From Vitellaria paradoxa (taxonomy: Eukaryota > Streptophyta > Magnoliopsida > Ericales > Sapotaceae): DNA of 64,000 nucleotides. Below are positions 1 through 11,361 of this stretch, one piece after another. The DNA lies in assembly GCA_019916065.1 (NCBI GenBank), contig CM034240.1:45086026-45150025 (forward strand). The letters are read 5' to 3'. The notes beneath the pieces were generated by a model. The model worked only from the letters and a program-made list of their open reading frames with translations. It did no database searches and was not told where the DNA came from. Position numbers and translations under genes: made by a program. The number at the start of each line of letters is the position of its first letter. Positions within the stretch are counted from its first letter, which is position 1.

Positions 1-185
1 CAAATCCTTGTATTTCATTTCTCTCTTTTTACAGTTATCTTTACTTTTATTATTTTCATTAATTGCTTGTATTCATAGTTTATCATGTCCAAATTAATTG
101 TCATTGCATCCTTATGAGAAATCTAATTCAACTCCTTTTTGAATTGTCTTTTGGGAAGCAAGTTTTACCTTCCAACATTATTTAC

Positions 186-310
186 AGTCGTGTTTGAGAG
201 ACTAAATTTTATAAAAAATTATAAAAGATTTATAATTTTTTTTTAATTTTCTCTAACTAAATTTTGGCATATATTACCTTTACACTATTTTTTTTATCCC
301 AAACACTACC
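186..310. mobile_element. MITE with GTGTTTGG-type ends
   Basis: The left end reads AGTCGTGTTTGAG and the right end CCCAAACACTACC, which are imperfect inverted repeats. The interior is almost pure A/T. The same type of end recurs about a dozen times in this window. No coding capacity. No clear target duplication was found, so the exact ends are approximate. Confidence 0.45.
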
Positions 311-468
311 TATATTTGTTTAATTTGTAAATTAATCGAGGTTAAAAAGTAAAATAAAATGAAAGTCCATCCACACTCGTATCAGAGATCCACTCTCGAC
401 TTTGCCCCATTGCATCGCGCGGACAGACGGTGAGAGTAGCGGGATTCCGTTATGTTTTTGCTGTTATG

Positions 469-475
469 TATAAGG
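469..475 (+). promoter_or_regulatory. Putative TATA box of the phytocyanin gene
   Basis: TATAAGG lies 52 bp before the first ATG (521) and 85 bp before the second (554). A start of transcription about 30 bp downstream would leave a short leader. Position and sequence fit a plant TATA box, but nothing else supports it. Confidence 0.35.
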
Positions 476-520
476 GAGCATGCGATAGCCAGTGGACATT
501 AGTCAAACTCTAGTCAGACA

Positions 521-1154
521 ATGTGTAAAAAAAGTTCCCCCAACCAACAAACAATGTTCAGCTCAGCTCATCGGCTAATCCTCTCCGTATGCCTCCTCAT
601 CGCCGCCACCGCAACCACCGTCGGCGCAACCGACCACATCGTCGGAGCCAACCGCGGATGGAACCCCGGCATTAACTACACTCTCTGGGCCAACAACCAA
701 ACCTTCTACGTCGAGGACCTCATCTGTATACATTCTCTCTCTCTCTCTCTCTCTCTCTCTAAATCTAAGGTCTCTCTCTGTTTCTCTCTCTAAAAGTTGC
801 TCGTCTGTTTCAGCATTCAGGTACCAGAAGATGCAGTACAATGTGTTCCAAGTGAACCAATCGGGATACGATAACTGCACCACCGAGGGAGCGCTTGGAA
901 ACTGGAGCAGCGGAAAGGACTTCATTCTGCTCGACAAGGCCAAGAGGTACTACTTCATTTGCGGCAACGGCGGTTGCTATAGCGGAATGAAAGTCTCCGT
1001 TCTCGTTCATCCTCTTCCGCCGCCTCCTTCCGCAGCTCTCGCCGCCCAACACTCCTCCGAGGTCAACTCCGCCACTCCGGAGGGATTTGTCTCCGTTGCG
1101 AGGGTTGCGGTGGCCGTGCTTTCGTCGATCTGGTTCGGATCTGGCTGGATCTAG
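521..1154 (+). CDS. Lamin-like / early nodulin-like phytocyanin, GPI-anchored
   Basis: Two exons, 521-725 and 814-1154. The GT-AG intron (726-813) splits a Ser codon and joins DLI to SFRYQK, as in the family. Product is 181 aa from the first ATG, or 170 aa from Met12 (554), which gives a more typical signal peptide and is probably the true start. Seen: hydrophobic signal segment (about 13-36), one plastocyanin-like domain (about 38-134), cysteines 90 and 123 placed for the family disulfide, several Asn-X-Ser/Thr sites, a Pro/Ala/Ser stretch and a hydrophobic tail (about 160-181) that fits GPI anchoring. Phytocyanins bind copper through two His, a Cys and Met/Gln. Here both His positions are lost (Tyr-Asn at 77-78; Gly-Gly before Cys123), so it should be a non-copper early-nodulin-like protein acting at the plasma membrane or cell wall. 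Closest recalled relatives are Arabidopsis At5g15350/At3g01070. Confidence 0.9.
734..760 (+). repeat. (TC)n microsatellite in the phytocyanin intron
   Basis: About 13 TC repeats within the 88-bp intron. A length change here would alter intron size, and it also extends the pyrimidine-rich character of the intron. Confidence 0.85.
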
Positions 1155-2101
1155 CACCTAGCCCCATAGCTAACTGAACTATTGGGGAAGAGGAGGAAAA
1201 AAAATTTTTTTTTTCTTTTTCTTTTTCCGTTTTATTTCCAAGCGTGTGGTTTTTCTTTCTTTTTTTTTTTTTTTTAATCTCACGTGTGTACTCTGGTTTC
1301 TTACTTCTGAGCGGAATTGCGATAAGTAATGAATGGTATGGTTTTTTTTTTTTTTTTTTTTAACTTCATGTTTCTTTCAAGTTATTTTTTATTTCCCTCA
1401 GTTATTTTTTATTTCTTCATATATCTCGCAATATTCTAATGTCATAGGAGCACTTTCTATTGCTTGATTTTCTTCTGGGCCTCACTTAGACCCTGGCATT
1501 AGGCCCATAACTTATGGGCCCCCGATTCTTTTCTGTCTCTTTCGAACCCATTAAAATCATCCATCCATATGGTTTGCCAGAGTTTGTAGAGGATCTTATG
1601 AAGTAGTCAGGCACGTGAAGCATAGCGTTATTCAAATTTAGTTTGAAAATTATTAATAATAAAAATATATTAAAATTTTTCCCGTTACGTTTTTTAATTG
1701 ATTTTAAATCGGTTTTAATTGAACTAGGTTTAAGCAACTTCATTATTTTATATAAATTTAAATTTATTGAGCTAAAATTAAGTCACGTTCAAAACTAAAT
1801 AAACTACAAATTTTATTTAAATATGAGCCAATTGTAAATAATTGTTAACAAATCGAACACAGATCATCCAACTTGATCTGTTTTCCTTGTTTTACAGCCC
1901 AATTGACTCCTCGTTGAATCCCACCCATTTTCCCATCAGTTAGCAAATTTTCTTGAGAAGAAAGAAGAGTAAGAAAATTTTAACATGATTTTTCCCTTCG
2001 TAATAAAAAATCAATTTGAAGCAACTAATGGTCAATGATTTCAAAATGTGTTTGCTTCGATTGACACGCAATAAATAATTAGAATGCCAATATATATATA
2101 T
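1155..2101. other. 3' flank of the phytocyanin gene, no gene seen
   Basis: Contains the presumed 3' UTR with several T-homopolymers (about 1204-1278 and 1341-1360), then AT-rich intergenic sequence. Short open frames here have no recognisable similarity and no coding bias. Confidence 0.5.
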
Positions 2102-2435
2102 GGGAGTGTTTGGAATCCTAAAAAATTTCAAAAGTTGCCACTTTTTTAAACTTCAAAAAATTTCAAAATCCGTTGGAACGGGCCAAAACGGATTTTACTA
2201 GATTTTAAAAAAAATTGATCTGACATTTATACAAAAAATTACACAAAACTTCAAAAATTTTCAAAATACTCCACTAAAATTTTGTCACGTGTCACTTTAT
2301 ATAATTTTTAACAAATTTATATCAAATTAAACATAAGTATTCAACAATCATTTCACAATAATTTTTTACAGTCTAAACTCCAACAAAATTTCACTTTTGA
2401 AAACTTTTAATTTTTTTTGGAACTCCAAACGCACC
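2102..2435. mobile_element. MITE, about 334 bp, GTGTTTGG-type ends
   Basis: The left end GGGAGTGTTTGGAATCCTAA and the right end GGAACTCCAAACGCACC form an imperfect inverted repeat. Both flanks are TATATA, consistent with insertion into a TA-rich target. The interior is AT-rich and non-coding. Confidence 0.6.
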
Positions 2436-3186
2436 TATATATAGTCTCTGTTTGATTTGTTATAAATTTTTGAAAATTTTTCAAAATTTTGAAAATTTTT
2501 AAAAATATCTAAAAGTCACTTATTTTTTATCTCATTACAGGAATTACGAACACACAACTTATCTCGCTTTATCTCACTTTTTATCATTTTAAACGCACTC
2601 ATAATAGGTTAAGTAATTTAACTTGTCCTAATCAAAAAGTCTCATCTTCAAAAATACTTAAATTAGCATCTCAAATTTAAATAAAGAACCTTTACAGCGG
2701 TTAGAATTCTAAATTCAAAATATTTTTGTACGTTGACTATTATTTAAATTTCATGGATCAGACCGAGTCCATTGCAACCCTTGAACAATTTCAATCATAA
2801 TATTTAATTTGAAGAGCTACTCACAGTACAATGCACGGATGAAAATCTCATTAGCCTCATTAATTTTCAAAGGACTCATTTTGGATTAAGAAAAGAAAAC
2901 CAAAGATTTACTTATACCAACTTAAGTTGACATACTTACCAGTGGAAGAAAAAAAAAAAAAAAACTTAATTTGACATTTAAGCTCTGTTTGAAACTCTAA
3001 TAAATCACAATAAATTTCTTTAAAATTCAAAATTTTTACCTACTCCATAAATTAAGAGGTTGCAGCTTTTACCAATAAATTTTTTTCATTCCAAAACATC
3101 GTTTAAATATTGCCGAGTGTGCAAGCACAAATCATTGGCATTGCATCTGCCCCTGTGACTATTAAATGATCAATGGATAAGGGATG

Positions 3187-3235
3187 CCTGCAATGGGAGT
3201 ACATTGTAGCCTCTGCAGCGCACTCCTATTGCAGG
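3187..3235. repeat. GC-rich hairpin-forming inverted repeat
   Basis: CCTGCAATGGGAGT (3187-3200) is matched by ACTCCTATTGCAGG (3222-3235), inverted arms with one mismatch around a 21-nt loop. Related purine-rich motifs containing TGCAGTGGAA continue to about 3345. The island stands out from the AT-rich surroundings. Its origin is not recognised. Confidence 0.45.
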
Positions 3236-4341
3236 CCCCCACATTCCCTGATCAACAGGTAAGAGGTGCTTGCGGTGGAAATGGACTGCAGCCCCTCCAG
3301 TGTACCCTCCCCACCATGGAGGGCATCTTGCAGTGGAAGGCACTGTACCTTAGAAATGTGGGGGGATGTCTAAATTGTCGCTTGCCTTGAAGTCTAATTG
3401 GCTTTACAAAAAGCAATGCGAACTCATGTAGCTATGTTAAATCTATGCTAGCGTGATTATCTGGGTCGTGGTTAAATAATTCAAAGTCGTTATACTATCT
3501 CCAGTGTATACAGAATGATCGACGATAACCCATTCGTAACAACAATCCTGCCATACGAACGTATATTTTTCTTGAACTTGGAACAAGCTTTGAGACCTCC
3601 TTTAATAAATTACTAATTCAATAAATTAATGAATAACGGGATCATTGGAGATTTAGTAGATTGAAAGTTAAAATTAGGAGACTTTTGAAATTCATCCAAT
3701 CAATCGAGAGAAAGAATTAAATGGGTGATCCTTAACTGTCCCTTCGTAAGTTGAATCAGAACTAGATATTCTCTTAACAAATTAAAAGTCCCGATTCTTG
3801 TTTAAAAGACTACTTCCTCAACTATATATAGTCCCTCTACTTCTGGAGTGTCTGGCATTAATAATCAAGCATCCACCCCACTACCATCTCTATACTCTCT
3901 CTCTCTCGCTCTTATTCCAGATTGCCCTAATTTTTATCTCTACGCTAGACTCAGGTGGTCTCGCCATTTCTTAATATCCAATATAATTCTCCAAAAGTGG
4001 TTGGACTCAGTCCACTCCACCCAAACCCCTCACAACTAGCTGGCACATTAATGACTTGCCTTAATTCCTATCCATTTTTTTATGGGGTGGATCCTACTTC
4101 CGTGTTGAATAAGGCTTGTGAAAGTGACCAGTTTCCTTCTATATAAGCCAAGGAAAATGTTTTCCTACAATAATTTTTTAGTATCAATGACACTTATAAT
4201 AAAAATGCATTTTAATAAATTATTTTATTTAAATTGATTGACCCACAAAAAAGCCACGCAGTTTGATCCTCCTTTCTTTTTCTGATCAAGAATTCACTGG
4301 TTGCATAGAGTGGAGGCTTCTGATTTGGAGGCTTACCCTGA

Positions 4342-4438
4342 ACAAGGAGATGCTTCTGTACTGGCTTCTTTGTGGTCTCCCCAGCTGAATTTTTGGACTT
4401 GCATGAAGTGAGGGACTTGAAGAAGCATTCTACTGCAC
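4342..4438 (-). other. Possible orphan internal exon (unassigned)
   Basis: On the minus strand a pyrimidine tract ending in CTCTTAG precedes about 97 bp of open frame that ends at a GTAAGC donor. The frame contains AVECFFKSLTSCKSKNSAG, which I do not recognise. No flanking exon was found, so this may be chance, a non-coding transcript or a gene relic. Confidence 0.15.
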
Positions 4439-5194
4439 TAAGAGAAAGGAAACAGGAAACAGCAGTTATTAATGTGTTCTCACTCATGCCAAAAGGAAAC
4501 AGTGGAAACAAAACCCATGTTTGAAGAAAAACTAATAGGGAAAAAAGCAACAATGCAAGTTTCAAAAGCAGTTATTAATGTGTTCACAATGCAAGTTTCA
4601 AAAGCAACAATCACTAAAAAGTCCTGGAAAAAAAAAAAAAAACTAAAAAAAACCCCCAAAAAAAAGGAGGGAGACTAGAATCTTATAGCTGCAACTCTGA
4701 CCATAACATATCCAAGTTCCCTTTTCGTTTTGCCTGCATTCCCTCTGCAATCTTTCTATTTTTTATTTATTTATTTTTAAGATTCCTTCAGCAATGTAAT
4801 CCAGCAAAAAGGAATATGCTCACTTTGATTATAACAGGCTTCACTTTATCATACCAACTGGGAATATATGTATATATATGTCCGTCTCTAGCCAGATTCA
4901 GCTGCGCAATTCCTCAAGACAAATAAGTGCAAAAAGCAAAAACAAAGTAGAAGTTTCAAAACAAGAGGCAAGGACATGGGCTTGATTCTTCAACGTGTTC
5001 ATTCAACAAGTGGCAAAGAAAGCAAATGCCATCCATCTAATATACATTGAAACAGCACAATATCCACAATACACACACACACTTGAAACAAGCCTTTTTG
5101 GATAAACAGCAATCAATCCTCTCCTATAATTTACACTCGCGAAAGCCCTGTTGGGTATAATGAAGATGAAGTGATCAAGAGGGTGTTTTGAGGC

Positions 5195-7300
5195 CTACTC
5201 CACATAGGCCTTCTGTTTTCTTCTTGACCTGCTCAATACTTTGGAAGGTGGAGAAGGGGAGAACTCAAATGGAAGTGGAGGGAGATCCATCTCCCCTCTC
5301 AAGATCCTAACAATCTCCCCAATGTCCGGCCGCAATTCAGGCATTTTCTGCAAGCAAGCAAGTGCCAAGTTGATGCACAAACTTGCCTGCTCCTTGTTGT
5401 ACTCATCCTTCAATCTCTCATCCACAAGTTCTAATATATTTCCAGATTGGGCCAAGTGGCGGCACCAGCTTATCAAGTTTGCTTTCTCTAGCTTCATGGG
5501 GGAAGAAAGGACATGTAATGGCCTTCTTCCAGAGACAATCACAAGGATCAAAACTCCTAGGCTGTAAATGTCAGCCTTCTCCATTAGATACCCACAACCA
5601 CCATACTCTGGCGCAACATAACACAGAGTTCCTCTCATGCTAGTCGTGCTGCTTAACTCCCGACTAAATAGATCTCCGCTCCACATTTCACTCCCAACAG
5701 AGCGAGCATTCTTGTTCTTCCACCCCCTCCTAAAACTGAATTCCGTATTGGGATCTCCTTCCTCGTGGTCCTGTTTTAACTTTCTTTGTCTTAATAGCTT
5801 AAACCTTCTAACCAATTCAAAGCGTGGCATTTTGAAACCTTTCTTAGACCTAGTTTCGAGCTTCTTTAGCTTACTAGTCTTCTTGCTAATCTCATCAAGG
5901 TGCTCTTCCTTCCACCATTCTTGCATCTTCCTATGCCTCTTGTGGGGACTCCATCCTTTTGATTCTTCATTCTCAAAACCCTTCCTAGGGTATTCTCTAA
6001 ACCGCGTTTCATTCACATCTTCAAGTTTGTCCAGGTTGGTATTCACAGGAGAGCTCTTCTTTTCTTCATCCCAATCAGGGTTCGCGGACGGGCAAATTTG
6101 GCTACCAATCCACTCCATCACATAATCTTTACTACACAATTCACCACTTCCGTCTTGTCTCCACCACCAATCTTTTCCCCATTGTTTACCGCCCACCGAA
6201 TCATCAACCACCACCACAGAGGCAGCATTCGAATTCAACTCTTTACTATGATCAGTGCTACAAAGCTCATCGTCGTAAATCACGACCTTATTATTCCAAT
6301 CTTCGCCGCCATTTTCAAGACTCGAAACCTCCTTACCCTTACCATTTCTACCTCCATTATCAATCACATGAGCAATACTATTGGCATTGTAAGTAAAAGA
6401 ATTCAAGTTCAAACCTCTCACATTGTGAGAAACCTTGCCATTCTTAGACGAGGAAGAAGCTTGTAAAGCCAGAGCAAAATCCACCTCATTGACGCTCTCC
6501 ACAGGAGTCCCAACCGCCGGAGTTTCGCCCCCGGCTCCAGCCAAGTTCCCGGAAAGTTCTTGGCTCTTCCAAAGCTCCTGACTAAACAAATCACCGGCGA
6601 ACTCACCCTCGATCTTCACCCTGGACAACCCGAAATCCGAAAGCTTGGCTCTGTACTCCGAATCGAGCAACACATTACTGGGCTTAACGTCGCCGTGAAT
6701 CACCGGAGGGTCGCATTCGAGGTGAAGAAACGAGAGGGCTCGAGAGACGTCGAGAATAATCGCGAACCTTCTTCCCCAATTCAAATAAGAATTCTCGCCG
6801 AAAAGTGACTCCTGCAAGCTACGATTAGGCATGTACTCGTAGACTAACAGCCGCTTATTCTTCTCCAAACAATAGCCCAGCAGCGAGACGATGGCCGGCG
6901 ATCTCAGACTCCTGAGAATCTGGAGCTCGTTCTGGAACTCCCTCTCCGTCTGGAGCGAGCCTGAATCGAGCATTTTCACGGCGACCAGCTTGCCGTCCCG
7001 GAGAATTCCCCGGAACACCGTGCCGGACCCGCCTTTCCCGATGGAGTTGGCGTCGCTGAAGTCGTCGGTGGCCGATTTGAGCTCCTTGTAGGCGAAGCTC
7101 TGCAACTTGACCGGGGAAGAAGCGGTGGAATCGAAGGGGCTGGTCCGACAGCGGTGGACCAGAGAGTACCAGAGGTAGTAGAGGAAGTAGAGAAAAGAGC
7201 AGACAATGACGAAGGAGGAGAAACAGGCGACGGCGAGGAACAGAACACTGGTTCTGGGCTTGGGGTGAGGGCTTGGAGGGAACTTTTGCCTCGAAGGCAT
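5195..7300 (-). CDS. Receptor-like protein kinase, At1g80870-like
   Basis: Intronless, 701 aa. It has a short N-terminus, one membrane segment (about 18-47) and a cytoplasmic kinase domain. There is no ectodomain of note, so it is a receptor-like cytoplasmic-facing kinase. Visible kinase landmarks: glycine loop IGKGGSGTV (87-95), catalytic Lys109 (VAVKM), Glu125 (QNELQ), catalytic loop HGDVKPSN (202-209), DFG (222-224), APE (563-565) and the C-lobe motif ADIYSLG. The HRD arginine is Gly, so it is a non-RD kinase. Between DFG and APE are about 340 residues instead of the usual 20-30; the insert is Ser/Asn/Trp/Lys-rich and charged, as I recall for At1g80870 homologues. It should phosphorylate Ser/Thr at the plasma membrane; ligand and pathway are unknown. 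The start is the first ATG of the frame and precedes the membrane segment directly. Confidence 0.88.
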   Translation of the reverse strand: MPSRQKFPPSPHPKPRTSVLFLAVACFSSFVIVCSFLYFLYYLWYSLVHRCRTSPFDSTASSPVKLQSFAYKELKSATDDFSDANSIGKGGSGTVFRGILRDGKLVAVKMLDSGSLQTEREFQNELQILRSLRSPAIVSLLGYCLEKNKRLLVYEYMPNRSLQESLFGENSYLNWGRRFAIILDVSRALSFLHLECDPPVIHGDVKPSNVLLDSEYRAKLSDFGLSRVKIEGEFAGDLFSQELWKSQELSGNLAGAGGETPAVGTPVESVNEVDFALALQASSSSKNGKVSHNVRGLNLNSFTYNANSIAHVIDNGGRNGKGKEVSSLENGGEDWNNKVVIYDDELCSTDHSKELNSNAASVVVVDDSVGGKQWGKDWWWRQDGSGELCSKDYVMEWIGSQICPSANPDWDEEKKSSPVNTNLDKLEDVNETRFREYPRKGFENEESKGWSPHKRHRKMQEWWKEEHLDEISKKTSKLKKLETRSKKGFKMPRFELVRRFKLLRQRKLKQDHEEGDPNTEFSFRRGWKNKNARSVGSEMWSGDLFSRELSSTTSMRGTLCYVAPEYGGCGYLMEKADIYSLGVLILVIVSGRRPLHVLSSPMKLEKANLISWCRHLAQSGNILELVDERLKDEYNKEQASLCINLALACLQKMPELRPDIGEIVRILRGEMDLPPLPFEFSPSPPSKVLSRSRRKQKAYVE

Positions 7301-7444
7301 TGTGGGTTTTTCTGGGTTTTTAGGGGTTGGTTCCTTGGATTCAGAAACAGAGTTGAAGAAGAAGTTGAAGAAGAAGAAATGGAGATGGTGGACTCTGTAT
7401 CCAAGGCGGGGGTGAGATTGCTTTACAGTTGGATAATCATTAGG

Positions 7445-7471
7445 AAATATATATAAATATATATATATAAT
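7445..7471 (-). promoter_or_regulatory. TATA-rich core promoter candidate for the kinase gene
   Basis: An alternating TATATA tract lies about 150 bp upstream of the minus-strand ATG at 7300. It is suitably placed for a TATA element with a leader of roughly 110-120 nt, but it is low-complexity sequence. Confidence 0.35.
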
Positions 7472-7962
7472 CTTGATTTTGTTGATCAGTTAGAGTTGAA
7501 TTTAGGAGATGTTGAAGATTTAAAAAAGGGAAAATAAAAAAAAAGGTGTGTTGAGAAAAGAGATTGAAGATGGTAGGGACCCATAAAAGGGGAGCTTTTG
7601 ACTAAAGGGTAAGTTTTTGCAGGTTGGAGCTCTTGGGGGGAAGAGAAGAGGCAGAGAGAGAAAAAGAAAATGGAGGGAAGGAACTATGTATTACAGTCGT
7701 GGCAAGTGTAATTACTAGACTGCCCCCCATTGGATTCTGTTTTTGATTTTTCAATACCTTGGTGGCCATCAAAATAATAATAATTTGATTATGGAACAGT
7801 ACGGATTTATATGGAATTACTCGAGAAATCAATATGTTGACTTAATTTTTCATTTTTTGTTTTTTTGAGAACTATTAACTAATTACAATTTATGGGGGAA
7901 GGAACTACTGAGAATTAATTCGTATAACCTTTTTGTTCCAGAGTTCGAATATAACACCTTAA

Positions 7963-7966
<4 letters not shown>

Positions 7967-7996
<30 letters not shown>
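7967..7996. repeat. (AT)n microsatellite
   Basis: About 15 AT repeats in intergenic DNA. The surrounding 7500-8128 segment has no gene that I can support. Confidence 0.8.
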
Positions 7997-8001
<5 letters not shown>

Positions 8002-8128
8002 AATTACTCATACTTAAAAGCACATAAATATAATTTAACATGTAAATAATTTAAATTTAAATTTATATAAGAAATTTACATGAAAAATTATAAAAATAAT
8101 TTATAAAAATAAAAATTACGAATCAAAA

Positions 8129-8715
8129 GGTATTAAAGTGTTCATACAGCGTTTAATAAAAGTATAAAATTTTATTATTTATCACAAATATTACCCATTT
8201 TTTAAAATAGTTATTTAAAAATTTTTATATAAAAATTATTAAAAAAATAAGAAAAGTGAGAGAATATATTTTCATATGAAATGACAGAATAGACAACCAA
8301 AGTAGAGAAAGAAATAATCTTGATTATTGAGCAAATCAAACAGTTGAAAATATCCCAAATTTAAAATTTTAAGTTTTATTATTATATAAATGACATAAAG
8401 AATGTAACAATATATATATTTAAAATTTAAGTTTTAAGTACATTAAAATTGAAAATCTAATTTAAATGTTTATTTTTTTATAAATTTTTAAAGAAATAAT
8501 AGGTATCATACATTGTTTAATAAATGTACACAGTTTTATTATTTATTACCAATATTATCACATTTTTAAAATATTAATTTAAAACTTTTATATATAAAAG
8601 TATTCAAAAAAATATATAAGAAGAGTGAAATATTATATTTTTATGTGAAGTGATTAAAAAGACAATCAAAGTAGAAAAAGAAAAAATAATTTTAACCATT
8701 AAATAAATCTAAAGG
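8129..8715. repeat. Diverged direct duplication, spacing about 370 bp
   Basis: A stretch starting GGTATTA...CATACAGCGTTTAATAAA (8129) recurs as GGTATCATACATTGTTTAATAAA (8502). Both copies continue through ...TTTATTATTTAT..., an AAGT-GAGA-type segment, ACAA(C/T)CAAAGTAGA and ...GTTGAAAATAT. Each copy is about 210 bp. The sequence is AT-rich and non-coding; it is either an old tandem duplication or two copies of an unrecognised repeat. Confidence 0.6.
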
Positions 8716-8972
8716 TTGAAAATATACAAATGACAACTTAATGAGTTATATTACTATATAGATATATAACTTAGAGATGAGACACAAAAATCAGTTTATT
8801 TGGATCGAGTTAAAAATTTTATCCTTAATGGTGTTTAATAATGACCATAGGCATAGCAAGATGTGCTTTTACCTAAAAATAGTGAAATGGATTAAAGGGT
8901 TCTCCCTATTATTAGAATAATATATATATAGAGAGAGAAAATTTAAATATATATTTACGACTATTACAAATT

Positions 8973-9106
8973 AGGGTGTTTGATTTGTAAAAATTTGATC
9001 AAAAAATACAATAAAATTTTAATATTAAAATGATATGTAATAAAATTTAATTAAAAAATATAAAAATTTAATAAATTTTGATTAATTTTAAGCAATCAAA
9101 CACCGC
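8973..9106. mobile_element. Short MITE, about 134 bp
   Basis: The ends AGGGTGTTTGATTT and AATCAAACACCGCT are near-perfect inverted repeats flanking an AT-only interior. It belongs to the same end-type group as the elements at 29600 and 30437. Confidence 0.6.
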
Positions 9107-9446
9107 TCGAGTTCAAAATCTTTCCTCGTTGTTTGCATATCCTCTGACAAATGACCTGGTGTGAATTCTTTTGGGAATTTTTTAGGGATGCAGTTAGCGG
9201 GATATGGATGATATAAATTCTCAGAATAAAAGTTAGGCAGCCAAGTCAATTGTCCTATCATTAGTCTCACAATAAATGTATGAGTAGGCAACATGCCCTC
9301 AAAGACTTCTTTGTCATGTTCAAGTCCCCCAAAGCTTCAAACCCTTTTCTTACTTTTGTAATTCAGAGTGAAAACTCAATTCTACCCTTTATTTAAAGGA
9401 AGTTAATTTCTTTTCTAATTTGTATAGGAGACATCCAAAAGTCTAC

Positions 9447-9785
9447 TTTCCATATCTCACTACCATAAACTAATAAACACGCATACATATATCTTTTATG
9501 CTATGGTTGTAGACTTTCTTAAATTCACATGTTAGAACTATTTATAACACAACCCGTGTGGTGTGTACAAATTTTGCATGAATGTAATGGAATTAATGAG
9601 TTAAAACCTTTCCACATCTCACTACCATTAAATAGTACATGTATATGTGTGCGTGTATATATATATATATATTTATATATCTTTTGTGCTAGGGTTGTAG
9701 ACTTTCTTATCGGTTCACATACTGGAACTATTTATAACACAAACCCATGTAGTAGTGTGGACAATGTTGCATGAATGTAATGAAT
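9447..9785. repeat. Tandem duplication of about 162 bp
   Basis: Two adjacent copies begin TTTCCATATCTCACTACCAT (9447) and TTTCCACATCTCACTACCAT (9609). Both run through ATATCTTTT(A/G)TGCTA, GGTTGTAGACTTTCTTA and GCATGAATGTAATG. The second copy carries an extra (TA)n expansion. Non-coding. Confidence 0.75.
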
Positions 9786-9891
9786 GAATCAAAAAATTTA
9801 TAACTCTTTAAGGTTGTTTTTCACCTTATGTCATGATGATGTTCTTTTTTGCTGCCAACCGGTTTGCACCCAAAAAGCCTCCTTGCACTCA

Positions 9892-10517
9892 TGGGTAGGA
9901 GTGATATCGGTCTGACTTGGTCCGATTTTGGGCTATTTATGGGACTGAATCAGATTTCGGTTTGAAAATTTTTAAAATTGGAACTGGTTGATATAATTCG
10001 GTTTCGATTTAATCGGTTTTGGTCCAGTTTTCATTCGGTTCCGGTTTCCATTGTAGGCTACAATTTTGATTCAAGCCTAATATAAAAAAATTTAATTTTG
10101 GCCCAATATATTAAAAAATTTATAAAAATTACATTAATGTGGCTTTTAAGCCTATTACGAACTCAAAAAATATTTTCACTTCTAGCCTAATTTCCAGCCA
10201 TGGCCCAGTTTCATCCACTGTGGGATTGTAAGCATTTGGTGGGTATTGTCCAGTGGCAAAGTCATCACTTGAAAATTTTGGGATCTTGAATTCGAGTCCC
10301 AACTACTACATTTTGCTACACACTTGTATTATAACCGGTTCAGCCCGGTTCAATTTAGTTCTAAAGCCCTCAAAACCAGAAACAAAACCAATTTTAAAAA
10401 ATTAAAATTTTTTAAATCGAAACCAGACCGGATTTTAAAAAATTGGTTTACAAAATCTAATTCGATCCAATTTTTTCGATCGGTCTGATTTTTTGATTTT
10501 TTATAACACCCCTGCTC
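9892..10517. mobile_element. MITE-like foldback element with CGGTT-rich arms
   Basis: The left terminus GGTAGGAGTGATAT is inverted at the right as TATAACACCCCTG. The arms are rich in CGGTTT/ACCGGA-type motifs (9917-10060 and 10330-10490) that are partly complementary, so the element could fold back over most of its length. Flanks CTCATGGG and CTCACGGG may be a diverged target duplication. No transposase is encoded, and the superfamily is uncertain (hAT or MULE-like). Confidence 0.6.
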
Positions 10518-11361
10518 ACGGGGAGATTATACATATATAAGGGTGCAAAGGGAAAAGAAAACGAAAAATAAAAGAAAAGGAATATATATAGAATTTTAAA
10601 CGTAGCTTTTTTTTTTTCCGAGATGTATGAAACAGTCCAAGAAATTTAAAGGCGTTTTTAATAAATTGGCTTTTTTTTTTCATATCTCTCAAATTCCATT
10701 TTTTTTCCTTTTAATTTTCACTGCAATCAAATAAAATAAGTAGTTTTAAATCTTTTTTCTTTCCCTTTATCGAAGCGGAGTCAAGGACATCTCTTCAACG
10801 TTTAAAAAAAAAAAAAATTAAATAACTCTCAGTCAAAGTAAGGATATTAGAATATTTACATAATATTTATTTTTTATCCTTTTTTAAAAATGTAAAATAT
10901 TTAAAAATGATTTACTCTAACAAATATTAAATAAATTATATTATAAAATATTTTAATTATGTTATTATTTTTTGTCAAATATCAAACAAAATATTAATGA
11001 TTAGGATTATGTGTTAATAACATATCTAAATTAGAGTGTTACTATATGTAATATTTTAAGTGTTGTGAGGTTGCACGTATAAATAATTATATGTTAAAAA
11101 ATATATATAAGCAATTTATCTCAAAAAAAAAAAAGAAAGAAAAAAAAAATCTAGAATAGCAAGCATTGTCATTCAAATGCGCGCGTCCTATTCTTGAGTG
11201 GCCCATATGGCCTCTTAGTAGCTATGAAAATCTCTTAATCTTTCATGAGACGTAGACACCACTACCCGATGCACGACGGCACATTCATTACTTAAATAGC
11301 TTTTTCAGAAGAATTGTGGACTATTGTGACATTGCTCTTCTGAAGTTGTGATATATGTAGG
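10518..11361. other. Intergenic AT-rich spacer
   Basis: Homopolymer and AT-rich sequence with no supportable gene, directly upstream of the first short LTR element. Confidence 0.5.

Larger units (their letters stand above)
1..520. other. Upstream flank of the phytocyanin gene
   Basis: AT-rich non-coding DNA with no convincing open reading frame. It holds a short MITE-like element (186-310), then a more GC-rich stretch from about 365 that leads into the promoter and leader of the gene at 521. Confidence 0.5.
2436..5194. other. Intergenic region between phytocyanin and kinase genes
   Basis: Mostly AT-rich sequence with no recognisable gene. It includes a GC-richer island with hairpin-forming repeats (about 3180-3370) and a possible orphan exon on the minus strand (about 4342-4438). 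The A-runs near 4630-4670 encode only low-complexity Lys-rich frames. Confidence 0.4.

Noticed and set aside
5241..6808. Several plus-strand open frames of 82-162 codons
   Set aside because: They are antisense shadows of the kinase gene; no homology or start context supports them.
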